From a virus: a DNA stretch of 39,209 nt. Location: positions 1 through 39,209 of the IMG/VR virus record IMGVR_UViG_3300030329_003379. One strand, given 5' to 3'. The notes beneath the pieces were generated by a model that ran no database searches, was not told where the DNA came from, and worked only from the letters and a program-made list of their open reading frames with translations. A program made the translations under genes and the position numbers. Positions within the stretch are counted from its first letter, which is position 1; each line of letters begins with the position of its first letter. Of the stretch, positions 32,278 through 38,422 are shown one piece after another.

Positions 32278-33293
32278 GGTGCAACTCCTGCGGTCTGCAT
32301 TTCGGAAAGGGCGGCTTCACGCCGCGCGTCGGACATCTGGTAGACGCCGGTGTCATCCCCCGGCCCCGGCCAGTGACCGGCGGCGTAGCATTCGGCAAAG
32401 CGGGTGAGGCTCTGGCGGTTGTAGAAGGCGCCGATGGACAGGGCCTCCGCGTCGATCTCGCGCAGGATGACCTCGTAGGGAGGCTCGTCTTCCTGGAAGG
32501 CCAGACCCACGGCGGACGGCGGGTTGCCGGTCTCGCGCTGCCATCCCTCGGCGGCGAAGGCCATCTGCATGTCGTAGCCGTGGCGCTCGATCAGTGCGTC
32601 ACAGCGGGCGGGAATGAATGGGCCGCCCTGCATGTTGACCTTCTTGTAGTCGGTGATCGTGCTGTCCATCCGCACGTTGTCGGGCCGGGACAGGCACCAG
32701 ATACCGGTGCGCTCGTCCTGCCACGCCATGGTGATTTCCGGCTCACCGCCGAAGCAGTAGGCGGCGGCCGGGTCATTCGCGAGCGCGCCGCCCATCGTCA
32801 CCAGAAGTTCGTATTGCGCCTCGGTGATCTTCGCCCGGGGATCCTTGTCCACGTCCGACCAGAAGGCGATGGACCGGCGGGCCGACTGGCTCTCCCTGCC
32901 CTCTGCCAGCGCACGGAGCTGCTGTTTCGTGGGGCGCGCCGGGCGGTGATCCGGGAGCACCTGGAACTGTTGGTGCAGCATCTCAACCCCGCCCTCGACG
33001 ATCGCGGCCATCGCGCGGCCGAGGATCTTCGCCTCGGTTTCCTTCTCCGGGTAGCGGTTCGGGTTCAGGTAGTGGGTCGCCCAGACCTTCGACGGCCCGT
33101 GCTCCAGCATGCGGCGCAGCACGCCGCTGGTGACGGAGACGGCGGTGATCGGGGGCATGGTGCCGTCAGCCTCGAAAGCCTCGCGCTCGTCGGGCGACAT
33201 GCAGGGCTGCGCGTGGTGCCGGTCGATCGAGAGCCGGTAGAAGCCCGGCTCGGTGATCCAGTCGTCTTCGGCGAGGTCGTGGATCTGGATCAT
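32274..33293 (-). CDS. RecE-like exonuclease (PD-(D/E)XK)
   Basis: 339 residues. The family (exodeoxyribonuclease VIII C-terminal type) shows in SVTSGVLRRMLEHGPSKVWA, EKETEAKILGRAMAAIVEGG, GEPEITMAWQDERTGIWCLS, RPDNVRMDSTITDYKKVNMQ (motif Asp and DYK) and IERHGYDMQMAFAAEG. It digests one strand of linear double-stranded DNA so that RecT can anneal the other. It is part of a leftward operon with 4-nt overlaps on both sides. Confidence 0.8.
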   Translation of the reverse strand: MIQIHDLAEDDWITEPGFYRLSIDRHHAQPCMSPDEREAFEADGTMPPITAVSVTSGVLRRMLEHGPSKVWATHYLNPNRYPEKETEAKILGRAMAAIVEGGVEMLHQQFQVLPDHRPARPTKQQLRALAEGRESQSARRSIAFWSDVDKDPRAKITEAQYELLVTMGGALANDPAAAYCFGGEPEITMAWQDERTGIWCLSRPDNVRMDSTITDYKKVNMQGGPFIPARCDALIERHGYDMQMAFAAEGWQRETGNPPSAVGLAFQEDEPPYEVILREIDAEALSIGAFYNRQSLTRFAECYAAGHWPGPGDDTGVYQMSDARREAALSEMQTAGVAP

Positions 33294-34339
33294 CAGACCA
33301 GCACCTTCACGTTCGGGATCTTCCCGGCGATCATGGCGTCCACGATTGCCGGCATGCTGCGCGGCTCGATCTTCGCCATGGCCTGAATGATGTCGGCGCG
33401 AATGCGGGCCCGGTTCTTCTCGTCAGCCAAGGCCTTCTCGCGCGCCTCGTCCGCCTTGCGCTGCTCCTCGGCGATCCGGGCGCGTTCCCGATCCGCGGCC
33501 TCCTCGGCCTCACGCTTGGCGGCGGCAAGCTCCTCCTGGTGCTTCCGCTCGGCTTCCTCCTTCTCCCGCTGGGCGGCGGCGGCGCGCGCCTTCTCCCGCT
33601 CCTCCTCGGCTTTTTTCCGGGTTTCCTCCTCGGCGGCGGCCCGGGCCAGGCGCGCTTCCTCGGCGGCGGCTTCCTCGGCCTTCCGGGCTTCTTCCGCCCG
33701 GCGGGCCTCCTCCTCGGCTTCACGCTTTGCCTTCTCGGCGCGCAGTTCGGCCAGCTCGCGCTCCTGCGCTTCCCGGCCCTCGGCCACGCTGAGGTCGGCG
33801 GTATACTTCTTCACGGCCTCCGCCTTCGCGGTCTCGGCGTCCATCGTGAATTCGGCGAACGCCTCCTCCGTGACAGCGGTCTCCTCGATGCGGTTCAGCA
33901 GGGCCTTGATCTCGGCCGCGCTGGACATGGCGGTGAGCTGGTCGGTGTCGAAGATGAGCATCTGCTGCTGGATCTTGCGGACGCGCTCGGTCTCCGCGGC
34001 CTCCCACGCCTTCACCGGCGCCTTCACCTCGTCGCGCAGGGCCTCGAGGGCTTCGACAGCCTCCTTCTTCACGGCGTTGACGGCGGCAGTCTTCTTGCGC
34101 CAGTCCTCGGTCAGCTCCTTGCCGGCCTTCTCGATCAGCACCTTCGAGGAGGAGACCTTGGACGACAGGCTGGTGGCGAACTTGCGGCCCTCGGCGGTGC
34201 TGGCGTCGATGTGGTGCGCCCGAACGTCCTTCTGGATGCGCGTGACGAGATCCATCAGCGCGCCGTCCTTCATGTAGAGGTCTGGCAGATCCTTCACGTC
34301 GGGCAGGACGATCAGGTCGGTTTCGGTGTCAGTGGTCAT
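33293..34339 (-). CDS. Long coiled-coil protein of the recombination operon
   Basis: 348 residues from the ATG complementary to 34337-34339. Residues 1-180 are helical (EGRKFATSLSSKVSSSKVLI, KAPVKAWEAAETERVRKIQQ). Residues about 195-310 are an almost pure Glu/Ala/Lys/Arg coiled coil, resembling TolA by composition only. The last 40 (IIQAMAKIEPRSMPAIVDAM) form a small globular end. Similar proteins accompany RecE/RecT pairs in other phages. Role unknown; perhaps host nuclease control or a scaffold. Confidence 0.6.
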   Translation of the reverse strand: MTTDTETDLIVLPDVKDLPDLYMKDGALMDLVTRIQKDVRAHHIDASTAEGRKFATSLSSKVSSSKVLIEKAGKELTEDWRKKTAAVNAVKKEAVEALEALRDEVKAPVKAWEAAETERVRKIQQQMLIFDTDQLTAMSSAAEIKALLNRIEETAVTEEAFAEFTMDAETAKAEAVKKYTADLSVAEGREAQERELAELRAEKAKREAEEEARRAEEARKAEEAAAEEARLARAAAEEETRKKAEEEREKARAAAAQREKEEAERKHQEELAAAKREAEEAADRERARIAEEQRKADEAREKALADEKNRARIRADIIQAMAKIEPRSMPAIVDAMIAGKIPNVKVLV

Positions 34340-34536
34340 CAGATGAGGCCCTTCTCGCTTGCCATCCATTCCGGGACAGTCACGGTCTCGATGCCGCCGA
34401 ACCCGGTGGGGTGAATTTCGATCTGCGACAGGGGAAGCCACACGGCCTCCTCCTTGTTGCCGGTGTGGACGAGGACCGCGCGATCGGTGCGAGCGGTGAC
34501 CTCCACGTCGATGTCGATGACGGTGCTGCGGCTCAT
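34339..34536 (-). CDS. Small conserved phage protein
   Basis: 65 residues. DRAVLVHTGNKEEAVWLPLS, QIEIHP and TVPEWMASEKGLI form a compact beta domain found in many phage recombination operons, usually with PEWLA near the end. It shares one base with the coiled-coil gene. Function unknown. Confidence 0.6.
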   Translation of the reverse strand: MSRSTVIDIDVEVTARTDRAVLVHTGNKEEAVWLPLSQIEIHPTGFGGIETVTVPEWMASEKGLI

Positions 34537-34702
34537 GCGCGGTGGTCTCCTGTGGTTGATGGGCCGGGACGCTCGGGCAACGCCCCGGCCCGCTCCCGCC
34601 TCGGGGCTGTGGATGTGGTGGCGGGAGATCTCGGTGTTGGGCCCCGGCCGGGTCTTGGGAGGAGGAGGTAAGCCTCCGGCCGGGGAGTAGCGCGGGAGTG
34701 CG
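34537..34702. repeat. Gene-free gap with two GC-rich inverted repeats
   Basis: 166 nt inside the leftward operon hold no convincing gene. GGGCCGGG (34561-34568) pairs with CCCGGCCC (34584-34591). CCCCGGCCGG (34642-34651) pairs with CCGGCCGGGG (34676-34685) around a 24-nt loop that contains GGAGGAGGAGGT on the plus strand. Neither stem is followed by a T run on either strand, so they are not ordinary terminators. They could slow or regulate leftward transcription or protect mRNA ends. Confidence 0.65.
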
Positions 34703-34969
34703 CTACATGGCGGAGGCGACGGCGATCACGAGCGCGATCAGCGCCGCCAAGAAAAACCACGGGGTTGCGGACGAGGTGGGCGTCCGCCGCTCATACCGAT
34801 CCGCAACCAGCACCAGCGCCTTCGCCCAGCGGACCTCCTCCTCGTTCGTCGACATCAGGCCAACGAGGTTGGCGGCGTCCACGATCTCCGTCTGGGAGTG
34901 GGCCCGGCAGTTGGCGATGACCTCGCGGGCGTCGGTGAGGGGCTGGGGAGTGGGTTCCGCGTCGAACAT
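34703..34969 (-). CDS. Small membrane-anchored protein
   Basis: 88 residues from the ATG complementary to 34967-34969. A soluble helical part (AREVIANCRAHSQTEIVDAA) ends in a C-terminal membrane span (ATPWFFLAALIALVIAVASA), so it is probably tail-anchored on the inner membrane facing the cytoplasm. It overlaps the next small membrane gene. It lies early in the leftward operon; function unknown. Confidence 0.5.
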   Translation of the reverse strand: MFDAEPTPQPLTDAREVIANCRAHSQTEIVDAANLVGLMSTNEEEVRWAKALVLVADRYERRTPTSSATPWFFLAALIALVIAVASAM

Positions 34970-35130
34970 CACGCCGCCTCCCGTGCCGCGAAAAAGATCG
35001 CGAGAGCCGTCCACGCGATACCCATGGCGAGCGAGAACCAACCTGCGATCATGGCGCCGCCGTTTGCAGAGGTCAGGATTGCCGAGACCAGCCACGGTTG
35101 CGCGCAGGCGAGACAGACGAAAACCCGCAT
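34969..35130 (-). CDS. Small two-span membrane protein
   Basis: 53 residues, from the ATG complementary to 35128-35130 to a TGA at 34969-34971. Hydrophobic segments CLACAQPWLVSAIL and GAMIAGWFSLAMGIAWTALA fill most of it. The start and stop overlap both neighbours. Early expression of small membrane proteins is often linked to superinfection exclusion, but nothing proves that here. Confidence 0.45.
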   Translation of the reverse strand: MRVFVCLACAQPWLVSAILTSANGGAMIAGWFSLAMGIAWTALAIFFAAREAA

Positions 35131-35435
35131 CACGCCGCCTCCCGTGCCATGGCCTCGACCTCGGCCGCATCGAGCGGGCCCGGACCCTGCCGCCCCGGGA
35201 AGTCCAGCGCGATCAGGTGGTCGAAGGTCTCGGGGGAGATCTCGGCGTAGGGCGTGAAGTCGACCTCCACAGTCCGCCCAGTGTCCGAGTTGACCGCGAC
35301 GTGGATCAGCTTGCGGCACATCCGGCGGCCGGTGGCGTCGTCGTATTCGTAATCGTCGGCCCGCAGGTAGACCCAATCGCCCCGGCGGAACACTTCGTCC
35401 GCCAAATCGGCCCTGTGTCGTTCAGTGTGTGCCAT
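35130..35435 (-). CDS. First gene of the leftward operon, unknown
   Basis: 101 residues. RRGDWVYLRADDYEYDDATG, then RKLIHVAVNSDTGRTVEVDF, TPYAEISPETFDHLIALDFP. It is beta-rich, likely one small domain; the family is not recognised. It stands about 30-35 nt from the predicted leftward start site, so it would be the earliest product of that promoter. Confidence 0.55.
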   Translation of the reverse strand: MAHTERHRADLADEVFRRGDWVYLRADDYEYDDATGRRMCRKLIHVAVNSDTGRTVEVDFTPYAEISPETFDHLIALDFPGRQGPGPLDAAEVEAMAREAA

Positions 35436-35468
35436 GATGACCCTCGGTGATGCGATCTGTTTCCGAGG

Positions 35469-35497
35469 ACCGTAGTAGTCAAATTGAATACCGTCAA
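35469..35497 (-). promoter_or_regulatory. Predicted leftward early promoter (PL) with operator in its spacer
   Basis: On the minus strand TTGACG (complement of 35492-35497) is followed by a 17-bp spacer and TACGGT (complement of 35469-35474). The spacer is exactly the operator 35475-35491. The -10 box is weak. It would drive the recombination and integration genes and be shut by the repressor. Confidence 0.55.
35475..35491. promoter_or_regulatory. Operator O1 (one mismatch)
   Basis: GTAGTC-AAATT-GAATAC: the same 6+5+6 layout as the two perfect operators, with G for T in the left half. It fills the spacer of the leftward promoter. Confidence 0.65.
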
Positions 35498-35504
35498 CAA
35501 AAAA

Positions 35505-35521
35505 GTATTCAGACCGAATAC
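35505..35521. promoter_or_regulatory. Operator O2
   Basis: GTATTC-AGACC-GAATAC is a perfect inverted repeat with a 5-bp spacer. It lies 30 bp from O1 (about three helical turns), suited to cooperative binding. It also overlaps the -35 region of a possible rightward promoter with TATGAT at 35530-35535. Confidence 0.75.
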
Positions 35522-35572
35522 CCCTGCGCTATGATCGCTTCACGTCACGATGGACGGAGGGGGGTCGTAGCC

Positions 35573-35731
35573 ATGTCAGAAGCGACAAAGCTGGCAATCA
35601 TTCTTCGCGCAATTCAACGGGGTATCCCACCGGAGCGCGCCTATCGGTTGGTGATTCTGCCTGCGGAGAGGATCAGCGCCGGAAAAGTTCCGGAAGCCGC
35701 GTCTCCTGCCCGACCAGAAGGTATTCCATAG
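35573..35731 (+). CDS. Small unknown protein antisense to the repressor 3' end
   Basis: 52 codons from ATG 35573, with GGACGGAGGGGGG upstream, to the stop at 35731. MSEATKLAIILRAIQRGIPP, then ERAYRLVILPAERI. A possible promoter (TTCAGA, 16 bp, TATGAT at 35530-35535) lies in operator O2. Its last 59 bases overlap the repressor gene on the other strand. A good ribosome site favours a real gene, but no relative is known to me. Confidence 0.4.
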   Translation: MSEATKLAIILRAIQRGIPPERAYRLVILPAERISAGKVPEAASPARPEGIP

Positions 35732-35948
35732 GAACACCGTAGACGATGAACAAGCGGTATAGTTGATCGACCGTCAGCATCCGCTCGCCCTTCTCGACCT
35801 GAGAGTAGTTGCTCTTGGTAACTCCCAGCGACTCGCCGAAGTCTTTCTTGGACATACCAAGTTTCTCGCGGATGTAGATGAGCCGCCGGGTGAAAGCCTC
35901 CCGGTCGACGATGTCGTTGGAGCGAGGTGGTGTGGTGCCCGTGGTCAT
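35673..35948 (-). CDS. C1-like lytic repressor (Cro/C1-type HTH)
   Basis: 91 residues from the ATG complementary to 35946-35948; upstream in-frame starts at 35981 (ATG) or 35990 (TTG) would add 11-14 residues. None has a clear ribosome site. The HTH_3 domain spans residues 20-77: LIYIREKLGMSKKDFGESLG, VTKSNYSQVEKGERMLTVDQ, LYRLFIVYGVPMEYLLVG. There is no C-terminal peptidase domain, so RecA-driven self-cleavage is not expected. It lies between operators O2 and O3 and faces away from the Cro-like gene, the classic immunity layout. Confidence 0.8.
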   Translation of the reverse strand: MTTGTTPPRSNDIVDREAFTRRLIYIREKLGMSKKDFGESLGVTKSNYSQVEKGERMLTVDQLYRLFIVYGVPMEYLLVGQETRLPELFRR

Positions 35949-36000
35949 GCGGGGAGCATGCAATTCAACCGCTGTTTGCATAGGTATCAAATCAAATCCG

Positions 36001-36030
36001 TTGACAAGTATTCGTATTGAATACTAAAGC
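36001..36030 (+). promoter_or_regulatory. Predicted rightward early promoter (PR)
   Basis: A perfect TTGACA at 36001-36006 is followed, after 18 bp, by TAAAGC at 36025-36030 as a weak -10 box. Operator O3 (36008-36024) fills the spacer, as O1 does in the leftward promoter. The Cro-like ATG is at 36037, so the leader would be very short or absent. Confidence 0.6.
36008..36024. promoter_or_regulatory. Operator O3
   Basis: GTATTC-GTATT-GAATAC is a perfect inverted repeat identical in layout to O2, placed between the -35 and -10 boxes of the rightward promoter. Confidence 0.75.
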
Positions 36031-36036
36031 GGTGGG

Positions 36037-36246
36037 ATGCAGAACGTATCCGACATCGTGAGCGCCTTTGGGGGTCCGACAGCGTTCGGCAAGCTCCTCG
36101 GCGCCCCCTACCGCACCGTGAAGACGTGGGAGAGGCGGAATTACCTGCCCGCGGACCGCGATGTGGACCTCGTGGAGCAAGCAAAGGCGCTTGGGATCGA
36201 CCTGTCTTTCGAGACACTTGCGCGTATCCGTCATGCTGCGAAATAA
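36037..36246 (+). CDS. Cro-like regulator
   Basis: 69 residues. VSDIVSAFGGPTAFGKLLGA, PYRTVKTWERRNYLPADR and VDLVEQAKALGIDLSFETLA form a short HTH of the YdaS/Cro type, in which the WERR segment follows the recognition helix. It is divergent from the repressor and the first gene after the rightward promoter. It should favour lytic growth by competing for the shared operators. Only 6 nt separate the predicted -10 box from the ATG. Confidence 0.75.
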   Translation: MQNVSDIVSAFGGPTAFGKLLGAPYRTVKTWERRNYLPADRDVDLVEQAKALGIDLSFETLARIRHAAK

Positions 36247-36265
36247 TCTTACCGAACACAAATAT

Positions 36266-36282
36266 GTGTTCAGGCTGAATAC
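36266..36282. promoter_or_regulatory. Operator O4 downstream of the Cro-like gene
   Basis: GTGTTC-AGGCT-GAATAC has the same layout with one change (G for A). An overlapping inverted repeat GAACAC (36254-36259) / GTGTTC (36266-36271) adds a second half-site pair. It lies 20 nt after the Cro-like stop. Bases 36241-36300 are only 37% G+C by hand count. Confidence 0.6.
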
Positions 36283-36307
36283 GTTTCAAGTCCGAGATTG
36301 TGTCAGG

Positions 36308-36517
36308 TCACTCCTGCACGCAGGTCACCCCGGCGCCGTTGTCGAAGCATCGCGTCACGGGCTTGCCAGCAGCCTTCGCCATCTCAGCGTGGTAGGCGGC
36401 AACGCAGGCGCGCGTCTCTGCCTGCATCATCTCGGTCGCGTAGATCTTGCAGCCCTCTGGCGTTCTGGCGGCCTCGCAGGCGGTCAGCACCAGCATCGGG
36501 ATCATCCATTTCCACAT
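36308..36517 (-). CDS. Small lipoprotein of the immunity region
   Basis: 69 residues from the ATG complementary to 36515-36517, with AGGAGG upstream. Signal peptide MWKWMIPMLVLTAC ends in a lipobox (LTAC, Cys14). The mature part has four cysteines (GCKIYA, RACVAAYH, RCFDNGAG, VTCVQE), so two disulfides in the periplasm are likely. It is read against the Cro-like transcript, so it is best expressed when the lytic promoter is off. That suggests a lysogenic conversion or superinfection-exclusion role, not shown. Confidence 0.6.
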   Translation of the reverse strand: MWKWMIPMLVLTACEAARTPEGCKIYATEMMQAETRACVAAYHAEMAKAAGKPVTRCFDNGAGVTCVQE

Positions 36518-36614
36518 GTCTCTGTCCTCCTGACAGAGAGGAAAGCACGCCGCGCGCGGTGTGTCACCAGTTACCACCCCCGGAGTGACGACAGCCGCTC
36601 GCTGAGGCTGCGAC

Positions 36615-36660
36615 GACCGCATCGGGCCGGGGTGTGGGGCGCTGTCAACCCGATGCGGTC
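36615..36660. repeat. 12-bp perfect inverted repeat in the lipoprotein upstream region
   Basis: GACCGCATCGGG (36615-36626) and CCCGATGCGGTC (36649-36660), with 22 nt between. On the minus strand a TTGACA (complement of 36643-36648) lies inside, facing the lipoprotein gene, though no good -10 box follows at 17 bp. It could be an operator or a hairpin. Confidence 0.7.
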
Positions 36661-36671
36661 ATCAGGCGCCA

Positions 36672-36693
36672 GCCGGGGAGCGAGATCCCCGGC
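36672..36693 (+). repeat. Hairpin in the leader of the HNH gene
   Basis: GCCGGGGA (36672-36679) pairs with TCCCCGGC (36686-36693), loop of 6. It lies 20 nt before the HNH start codon, with GAGGT after it. There is no T run, so it is a leader structure rather than a standard terminator. The 196-nt gap 36518-36713 holds nothing else I can support. Confidence 0.6.
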
Positions 36694-36713
36694 ACCGGAT
36701 TTGAGGTAGCACC

Positions 36714-37049
36714 ATGGGTAACGCTTCCAGGTTCCTATCTCGCCATTTCGAGAAGATCCGCTTCACTGGCTCGGGCTGCTGGGAGTGGACTGCCGCAACA
36801 TCCGGCAAGATGAGCTACGCGAGTGCGTGGTCTCCAGAACTCAAGAAAATGGTCCGAGCGCACCGCCTCAGCTTCGAGGACACGTTCGGAAAGATACCGG
36901 ATGGGAAGTTCGCTTGCCACCGCTGCGACAACCCTCTGTGCGTCAACCCTCACCACATTTTTCTCGGCACCCAGAAGGAGAACATCCGAGACATGTGGAT
37001 GAAGGGAAGAGCCCGCCGTCAGCGCGACGGCACCTGCAAGTCCCTGTAA
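36714..37049 (+). CDS. HNH homing-type endonuclease
   Basis: 111 residues. GSGCWEWTAATS, MVRAHRLSFEDTFGKIPDGK, FACHRCDNPLCVNPHHIFLG, TQKENIRDMWMKGRARR. Active-site His69 (CHRC), Asn78 and His80/81 with zinc cysteines C68, C71, C76 match the HNH_3 family. This short form is free-standing. It sits at the start of the rightward gene block. It may be a selfish element, or cut DNA during packaging as some HNH proteins near terminases do. Confidence 0.8.
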   Translation: MGNASRFLSRHFEKIRFTGSGCWEWTAATSGKMSYASAWSPELKKMVRAHRLSFEDTFGKIPDGKFACHRCDNPLCVNPHHIFLGTQKENIRDMWMKGRARRQRDGTCKSL

Positions 37050-37065
37050 CAGAAGGAGCCAGCAT

Positions 37066-37590
37066 ATGGCGAAAGACGAAGGAACCGGCGAGCTTACCGT
37101 CTCGCACGACGAGCTGATCGACCAGATCCACGCTCGCTCGAAGGAGGAATACGCCCGGCAGAGCGATGCCGGCGAGAGTGGCGCCAAGGTCAACGAATTC
37201 CTCGAGAAGACCGGCATGAACGGGCAGGCCTTCGGCTGGCTCAAGTCGATCATGAAGAAGCTGCCGAAGAAGGACGGCTCGGTGAAGGCGCTGGACATCA
37301 TCCGGTCGCTCGAGATCGGCCTGCCGATGGTGAAGAACCACATTCAGGGCCAGCAGCCCGACCTCGGCTTGGGCGATCCGGCGGATTACGAGGATCCGGA
37401 TCAGGAGCCCGATGATGGTGACGATGATGACGAGGGCATCGGCGCCGAGTTCCCGGACGGCGAGGAGATGGAGCCCGCCGACGAGGACAGCATCGACGAG
37501 GACGCGGAGGATTTCGAGGCCGCGCTGGCCGACCTCGAAGACGAGGACGACGAGTCGAACGTCACGCCGTTGAAGAAGGCCGGCAAGTGA
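37066..37590 (+). CDS. Unknown protein with very acidic C-terminal half
   Basis: 174 residues, GAAGGAG upstream. The N-terminal half (VSHDELIDQIHARSKEEYAR, VNEFLEKTGMNGQAFGWLKS, LDIIRSLEIGLPMVKNHIQ) is a helical domain found in some alphaproteobacterial phages. Residues 95-165 are dominated by Asp and Glu (DDGDDDDEGIG) and could mimic DNA or bind basic partners. The next gene product is strongly basic, so an acid-base pair is possible. Confidence 0.55.
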   Translation: MAKDEGTGELTVSHDELIDQIHARSKEEYARQSDAGESGAKVNEFLEKTGMNGQAFGWLKSIMKKLPKKDGSVKALDIIRSLEIGLPMVKNHIQGQQPDLGLGDPADYEDPDQEPDDGDDDDEGIGAEFPDGEEMEPADEDSIDEDAEDFEAALADLEDEDDESNVTPLKKAGK

Positions 37591-37904
37591 TGGGGTTCGC
37601 GAAGCGTCTCAGAAAGTCCCTGCGCGCGGCGGCGGCCAGAGAAAGCGGTCGTTACCCGGACGGAGCCTTGGACCCGCTCACCTTCCAGCGTCGGCGCGGC
37701 TCCGTGATCGGGGCTGGAATGCAGCGCGAGGCGGAGCGGATCGAGCGGATCCGGAAGGCCAACCGCAAGATCAAGTCGGCGCAGGAACGCACGAGGCAAC
37801 AGATGCGCGCCCTCGATCGCGCCGCGCTGAAACGTCGCCGTGCTGCCTTCAAGCGCCAGATGATGGACAAGCGCCTACCCGGCGGCGCGGCGGTGATCCG
37901 GTGA
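37590..37904 (+). CDS. Small strongly basic protein
   Basis: 104 residues from ATG 37590 (GTG 37587 also in frame). It is rich in Arg and Lys over its whole length: FAKRLRKSLRAAAARES, REAERIERIRKANRKIKSAQ, RTRQQMRALDRAALKRRR. One long helix is likely. Start and stop overlap both neighbours. A nucleic-acid-binding role is inferred from charge only. Confidence 0.5.
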   Translation: MGFAKRLRKSLRAAAARESGRYPDGALDPLTFQRRRGSVIGAGMQREAERIERIRKANRKIKSAQERTRQQMRALDRAALKRRRAAFKRQMMDKRLPGGAAVIR

Positions 37905-38422
37905 CCCGGGTTATGGCTTTCGATGTGGCGACCCAGACCGGTGTCGCTTTCGGTGTCGCGGGGAAGGTTCCCCGCGCCACCACGTATGTCTTCGGCAAGT
38001 CGATGGGGGATCACCCCGTTCGGTTTGCCAAAGCCATGCGCGCCGTCTCGACGCTGATGGAGCGGTATGAGCCGGACCACGTGTTCTTCGAGGCCCCTAT
38101 CGGCGGCGAGAAAGCTAACGCCTTCCTGATCGGGCTGACGGCCTGCATCACCGGCACGGTGGCGTCATACGGCGTCCCCGTGGAGCGTGCGCCGGTCCAG
38201 TCGGTCAGGAAGCACTTCCTCGGCAAGCACCTCGTCAAGAAGGACTTCCCGGGCATGTCCGAGGCGCAGGCCCGCGGCGCGATCAAGCAGCGCGTCGTGG
38301 GGCGCTGCACGGCGCTCGGGTGGACGCCGAAGAACGATGACGAATCGGACGCCATGGCGATCTGGGACTACGGGTGCGGCCGCCTGCGGGTGGCGAACGC
38401 GATGCCGGAGGGCCTGTTCTGA
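37901..38422 (+). CDS. RuvC-like Holliday junction resolvase
   Basis: 173 residues starting at GTG 37901 (GTGA overlap with the previous stop); ATG 37913 is an alternative start that keeps the active site. The RNase H-fold acidic residues are in place: Asp8 (MAFDVATQTGVAFG), Glu64 (VFFEAP), and Asp147/Asp150 (NDDESDAMAIWDY). Phage members resolve branched DNA before packaging. The place close to the terminase supports this. Confidence 0.85.
   Translation: MTRVMAFDVATQTGVAFGVAGKVPRATTYVFGKSMGDHPVRFAKAMRAVSTLMERYEPDHVFFEAPIGGEKANAFLIGLTACITGTVASYGVPVERAPVQSVRKHFLGKHLVKKDFPGMSEAQARGAIKQRVVGRCTALGWTPKNDDESDAMAIWDYGCGRLRVANAMPEGLF

Noticed and set aside
34698-35450. Plus-strand frame of 250 codons across the small membrane genes
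   Set aside because: The three minus-strand genes are tightly coupled with start-stop overlaps; the plus frame is low in character.
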